A stretch of 9,489 nucleotides of DNA from an uncultured Clostridia bacterium (GTDB taxonomy: Bacteria; Bacillota; Clostridia; Oscillospirales; CAG-272), in contig CALYSG010000063.1 in assembly GCA_945485605.1 (NCBI GenBank), forward strand, positions 1 to 9,489, written 5' to 3'. Each line of letters opens with the position of its first letter. Position 1 is the first letter of the stretch. Both the position numbers and the translations under genes were made by a program. Shown here piece by piece: positions 6,089 through 9,489 of the stretch. Below the pieces are notes generated by a model. That model did no database searches. It worked only from the letters and a program-made list of their open reading frames with translations, and was not told where the DNA came from.

Positions 6089-7540
6089 ATGAAAGACATA
6101 AGCAGAAATCTTACGATGCTCTTCGATTTTTACGAGCTGACCATGGGGAACGGCTATTTTGAGAAGGGAATGGGCGACAAGATAGTGTATTTTGACCTTT
6201 TTTACCGCGACAATCCCGATCACGGTGGCTATGCGATAGCCGCAGGCCTTGAGCAGATAGTCGAATACATCAACGGTCTTAAATTCGATGACGATGATAT
6301 TGAGTATCTGAGATCAAAGAAGCTCTTCTCGGAGAAATTCCTTGCCTATCTGAGAACCTTCCGTTTCACGGGTGATATATGGGCTGTGCCCGAGGGCACT
6401 GTGGTCTTTCCGGGCGAGCCTCTTATAACAGTCCGCGCAAGGGCGATAGAGGCACAGTTTATCGAGACATATATGCTCTGCATGATAAATCATCAGTCAC
6501 TGATAGCGACTAAAGCCTCAAGGATCGTCCGCGCCGCCGCAGGCAGACCGGTGAGCGAGTTCGGCTCGCGCCGCGCGCAGGGAGCCGATGCCGCGATGCT
6601 CGGAGCACGTGCGGCTTACATCGGAGGAGTAGCGAGCACCGCCTGTGCAATAAGCGACGAGGTCTACGGCGTTCCGGCATCGGGAACCATGGCGCACTCA
6701 TGGGTTCAGATGTTTGACAGCGAATATGAGGCATTCCGTACCTATTGCGAGGTATATCCTCACTCATCGACTCTGCTTGTCGATACCTATAATGTTTTAA
6801 AATCCGGTATCCCGAATGCGATCCGTGCATTTAAGGAAGTTCTTATCCCGAAGGGCATCACAAAATGCGGTATAAGGATAGATTCAGGCGACGTGACCTA
6901 CCTGACGAAGAAGGCAAGGCGTATGCTCGACGATGCGGGACTCTATGAGTGCAAGATCGTAATTTCCAACTCGCTTGACGAGTACCTTATCCGCGAAATG
7001 CTCCAGCAGGGGGCGCAGATCGACGCTTTCGGAGTCGGTGAACGACTCATCACGGCGAAGAGCGATCCGGTATTCGGAGCTGTCTATAAGCTGGCGGCGG
7101 TAGAGGACGATAACGGAAAGGTCATTCCGAAAATAAAGGTCAGCGAGAACCCGGGAAAGATCACGACCCCGCACTTCAAGAAGACATACAGGCTTTACAG
7201 CAATGAAAGCGCAAAGGCAGAGGCAGACCTTGTATGTATTTACGACGAGCATATCGACATCACGAATCCGCTTGAGATATTCGATCCCGAGTACACATGG
7301 AAGCGCCGGACGATGGAAGACTATACGGCAAACGAGCTGATGGTCCAAGTGTTCAGAGGCGGGAAACAGGTCTATAAGCTTCCGAACCTTGATGAGATCC
7401 GCGACCGTTGCAAGGCTTCGCTCGGCAGTATATGGGAAGAAGTCCTGAGATTTGAGAACCCCCATAACTATTACGTCGACCTCTCCGAAAAGCTCTGGCA
7501 ACTCAAGCACGATATGATAAACGAGTACAGAAATAAATAA
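6089..7540 (+). CDS. pncB: Nicotinate phosphoribosyltransferase
   Basis: A 483-residue cytoplasmic enzyme of the Preiss-Handler NAD salvage route. It joins nicotinate to PRPP, with ATP hydrolysis, to give nicotinate mononucleotide. The N-terminus LTMLFDFYELTMGNGYF (8-24) is typical of the family. Further marks are SEFGSRRAQG (156-165), GTMAHSW with His203 as the presumed phosphorylated histidine (199-205), DTYN (232-235), RIDSGD (263-268), and FGVGERLITAKSDPVFG (314-330), the form seen in the Firmicutes-type enzyme. Length is normal for this type and no key motif is missing. The start at 6089 is fixed by AAGGAG. It follows the surface protein gene by 32 nt with no terminator between, so it is probably co-transcribed from the extended -10 promoter near 3595, although a promoter inside the end of the upstream gene cannot be excluded. 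A hairpin terminator follows. No nicotinamidase or other NAD gene is in view. Confidence 0.95.
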   Translation: MKDISRNLTMLFDFYELTMGNGYFEKGMGDKIVYFDLFYRDNPDHGGYAIAAGLEQIVEYINGLKFDDDDIEYLRSKKLFSEKFLAYLRTFRFTGDIWAVPEGTVVFPGEPLITVRARAIEAQFIETYMLCMINHQSLIATKASRIVRAAAGRPVSEFGSRRAQGADAAMLGARAAYIGGVASTACAISDEVYGVPASGTMAHSWVQMFDSEYEAFRTYCEVYPHSSTLLVDTYNVLKSGIPNAIRAFKEVLIPKGITKCGIRIDSGDVTYLTKKARRMLDDAGLYECKIVISNSLDEYLIREMLQQGAQIDAFGVGERLITAKSDPVFGAVYKLAAVEDDNGKVIPKIKVSENPGKITTPHFKKTYRLYSNESAKAEADLVCIYDEHIDITNPLEIFDPEYTWKRRTMEDYTANELMVQVFRGGKQVYKLPNLDEIRDRCKASLGSIWEEVLRFENPHNYYVDLSEKLWQLKHDMINEYRNK

Positions 7541-7555
7541 TCATGGCAAAAATGC

Positions 7556-7589
7556 GTGGGAGAACTTGCTTAGAGGAAAGTTCTCCCAC
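7556..7589. terminator. Bidirectional intrinsic terminator between pncB and thrS
   Basis: Arms 7556-7567 (GTGGGAGAACTT) and 7578-7589 (AAGTTCTCCCAC) pair perfectly over 12 bp around a 10-nt loop. A T-rich run (7590-7602) follows on the plus strand, and an A5 run at 7548-7552 supplies a U-run on the minus strand. It sits between convergent stops at 7540 and 7610 and should serve both genes. Confidence 0.85.
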
Positions 7590-7609
7590 TTTATATTTTA
7601 TTCTTACGA

Positions 7610-9489
7610 TTATTTCTCCTCGTCGAGAGCACGGGTGCTGATCTGCTCTTCGATCATGGACAGGAACTCGTCCTTATTCATAGATACGAGTTGATTGCTG
7701 TCGCGGCGGCGGACAGAGACGGTCCCTTCCTCCTGTTCGCGGTCGCCTATGACTAACATATAGGGTATTTTCATGAGCTGAGCCTCGCGTACCTTGAAGC
7801 CTGTCTTTTCCTGGCGCTTGTCGATAGTGCAACGGATGCCCTTCGCCTTCATTTCGGCGATGAGCTGATCGGAGTATTCGTTGTTGCGGTCGGTGATCGG
7901 CAGCACTCTTACCTGCTCGGGAGCGAGCCATGTCGGGAATTTACCCGCGAAGTGCTCGATGATGACTCCTATGAAGCGCTCGACAGAGCCGAATACGACG
8001 CGGTGGATCATAACGGGGCAGTGCTTTTCTCCGTCAGAACCTGTATATTCAAGATTGAATCTTCCCGGGAGCTGGAAGTCGAGCTGAATCGTGCCGCACT
8101 GCCAGGTGCGTCCGATGCTGTCGCGGATATGGAAGTCGAGCTTCGGTCCGTAGAAGGCTCCGTCGCCCTCGTTGACGACGTAGGTCTTGCCTATGCTCGT
8201 TATGGCATCGGCAAGGGCGTCGGTCGCGACCTTCCAGTCCTCTTCGGATCCGATGTGGTCTTCGGGCATTGTGGACAGCTCTATCTTGTATGGCAGACCG
8301 AACTGCGAATAGACTTCATCGAAGAGTTTCGTGATGCGGATCACCTCGTCCTTGATCTGGTCGGGGGCAAGGAGGATATGAGCGTCGTCCTGTGTGAAGC
8401 ATCTGACGCGGAAAAGCCCGTGAAGTGCGCCCGAAAGCTCGTGACGGTGCACTCTTCCGAGCTCGCCGTAACGGAGAGGCAGCTCCTTATATGAATGAGG
8501 CTTGAGCTGATAAACGAGTATGCTTCCGGGGCAGTTCATCGGCTTTATCGCGAAATCCTCGCCGTCGATGACCGTCGTATACATATTTTCTTTATAGTGA
8601 TCCCAGTGACCCGAGGTCTCCCAAAGCGTGCGCTTCATGATCTGCGGCGTCGAGATCTCAAGGTAGTCCCACTTGCTGTGTACCTCGTGCCAGTAGTCGA
8701 TAAGAGTATTGCGGAGAAGCATACCGTTCGGTAGGAAGAAGGGCATTCCGGGTGCCTCATCGCGCAGTGCGAAGAGCCCGAGCTCTGCGCCGAGCTTTCT
8801 GTGGTCGCGCTTCTTTGCCTCTTCAAGCATATTGAGGTATTCTGTAAGCTCGGGCTTTGAGGGGAACGCCACGCCGTAGATACGGACGAGCATCTTGTTT
8901 TTTGCGTCGCCCTCCCAATATGCGCCCGTGCACTGGATCAGCTTGAACGCCTTGACGGCGCCCGTCGAGAAGAGGTGAGGACCTGCGCATAGGTCGGTGA
9001 ACTCGCCCTGACGGTAGAAGGATATATCGTCTCCTTCGGGGATGCGGTCAATGAGCAGGACCTTGTACGGTTCGTTTTTCTCCTCCATAAGCTTCTTTGC
9101 CTCGTCTCTCGGAAGGGTAAAGCGCTCGATCCTGAGGTTCTCATGGACGATCTTCTGCATTTCTTTTTCGATAGCGCCGAGGTCGTCGTTCGACAGCGGC
9201 TTATCGAAGTCTATGTCGTAGTAGAAGCCCGTCTCGATCGCCGGACCTATGGTCAGCTTCGCATCGGGGTAGAGGCGCTTTACCGCCTGCGCAAGGATAT
9301 GTGAGGCTGTATGACGGAAAACGTGCTTTCCGCCCTCGTCCTCAAAGGTAAGAAGTTTTACTTTGTCTCCCTCAAAAAGGGGTTGTGTAAGTGCGCAAAG
9401 GTCGCCGTTGACCTCGGCGGCAATGACCTGACGGCTGATAAGCTCAGACTCACGCGCGGCATCGTAACCGCTTGCATGTTCCGTGACAT
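7610..9489 (-). CDS. thrS: Threonyl-tRNA synthetase (N-terminus beyond the window)
   Basis: Class II synthetase that attaches threonine to tRNA-Thr. There are 625 residues in view; the frame stays open past 9160 to the right edge, so the Met at 9160 is internal. Numbering from the first visible complete codon: the end of the TGS domain (about 1-50, ending LLTFEDE); the editing domain with HTASH (His59, His63) and DLCAGPH (Cys167, His171), matching E. coli His73/His77/Cys182/His186; the catalytic core with zinc ligands Cys319 (MNCPG), His370 (DDAHIL) and His495 (MIHRVVFGS); motif 2 with RVRCFTQDD (360-368); motif 3 with GSVERFIG (500-507); and the anticodon-binding domain (about 520-620). The constant 14-16 residue offset from E. 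coli numbering implies that about that many residues are missing. No defect is visible. The promoter, and any T-box leader of the kind common for Firmicutes thrS, would lie outside the window. Confidence 0.97.
   Translation of the reverse strand, partial: VTEHASGYDAARESELISRQVIAAEVNGDLCALTQPLFEGDKVKLLTFEDEGGKHVFRHTASHILAQAVKRLYPDAKLTIGPAIETGFYYDIDFDKPLSNDDLGAIEKEMQKIVHENLRIERFTLPRDEAKKLMEEKNEPYKVLLIDRIPEGDDISFYRQGEFTDLCAGPHLFSTGAVKAFKLIQCTGAYWEGDAKNKMLVRIYGVAFPSKPELTEYLNMLEEAKKRDHRKLGAELGLFALRDEAPGMPFFLPNGMLLRNTLIDYWHEVHSKWDYLEISTPQIMKRTLWETSGHWDHYKENMYTTVIDGEDFAIKPMNCPGSILVYQLKPHSYKELPLRYGELGRVHRHELSGALHGLFRVRCFTQDDAHILLAPDQIKDEVIRITKLFDEVYSQFGLPYKIELSTMPEDHIGSEEDWKVATDALADAITSIGKTYVVNEGDGAFYGPKLDFHIRDSIGRTWQCGTIQLDFQLPGRFNLEYTGSDGEKHCPVMIHRVVFGSVERFIGVIIEHFAGKFPTWLAPEQVRVLPITDRNNEYSDQLIAEMKAKGIRCTIDKRQEKTGFKVREAQLMKIPYMLVIGDREQEEGTVSVRRRDSNQLVSMNKDEFLSMIEEQISTRALDEEK

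Noticed and set aside
7952..8494. A 180-residue open frame on the plus strand opposite thrS
   Set aside because: It lies wholly within the conserved threonyl-tRNA synthetase coding sequence, shows no family motif of its own, and is explained by the base composition of the antisense strand.
9158..9160. Met at 9160 as the start of a short ThrRS
   Set aside because: The same frame continues to the window edge and encodes the conserved TGS and editing-domain sequence including HTASH, so this Met is internal.

Overview
The window looks like chromosomal DNA from a Gram-positive, Clostridia-like bacterium, probably an uncultured gut or rumen lineage. The evidence is strong AGGAGG-type ribosome binding sites, a lipobox-bearing substrate-binding lipoprotein of a clostridial type, a Firmicutes-style nicotinate phosphoribosyltransferase, mid-range GC with frequent ATA, AGA and AGG codons, and compact intergenic spaces with strong hairpin terminators. 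The lineage call is inference from protein style, not a database result. I see no rRNA, tRNA, CRISPR array, insertion sequence, integrase or phage gene.

Layout. (1) 14-1543 (+): a lipoprotein of the extracellular solute-binding type, closed by a perfect 21-bp hairpin at 1559-1604. (2) 1609-3425 (-): a two-gene operon in the order iron-containing alcohol dehydrogenase, then an AraD-type class II aldolase/epimerase, separated by 29 nt. It is read from a perfect-consensus sigma-A promoter at 3462-3490. (3) 3633-7540 (+): a divergent unit with an extended -10 promoter. It holds a large surface protein (signal peptide, glycosidase-like barrel, disordered insert, beta-rich domain, C-terminal membrane anchor) followed 32 nt later by pncB of NAD salvage. 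(4) A hairpin at 7556-7589 separates pncB from the convergent thrS (threonyl-tRNA synthetase), whose first roughly 14-16 residues lie beyond the right edge.

How the genes relate. thrS and pncB are housekeeping genes. The solute-binding lipoprotein and the anchored surface protein point to a carbohydrate-using lifestyle, but no permease, ATPase or ordinary glycosidase is present here. The most unusual locus is the dehydrogenase-aldolase pair. The second protein is plainly AraD-like along its length, yet it has Asn at the position of one zinc-binding His and ends before the catalytic C-terminal Tyr. No kinase or isomerase of arabinose metabolism is nearby. Pairing a class II aldolase scaffold with an Fe-type aldehyde/alcohol oxidoreductase suggests an aldol cleavage plus aldehyde reduction module, not ordinary L-arabinose catabolism. 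That reading is a hypothesis.
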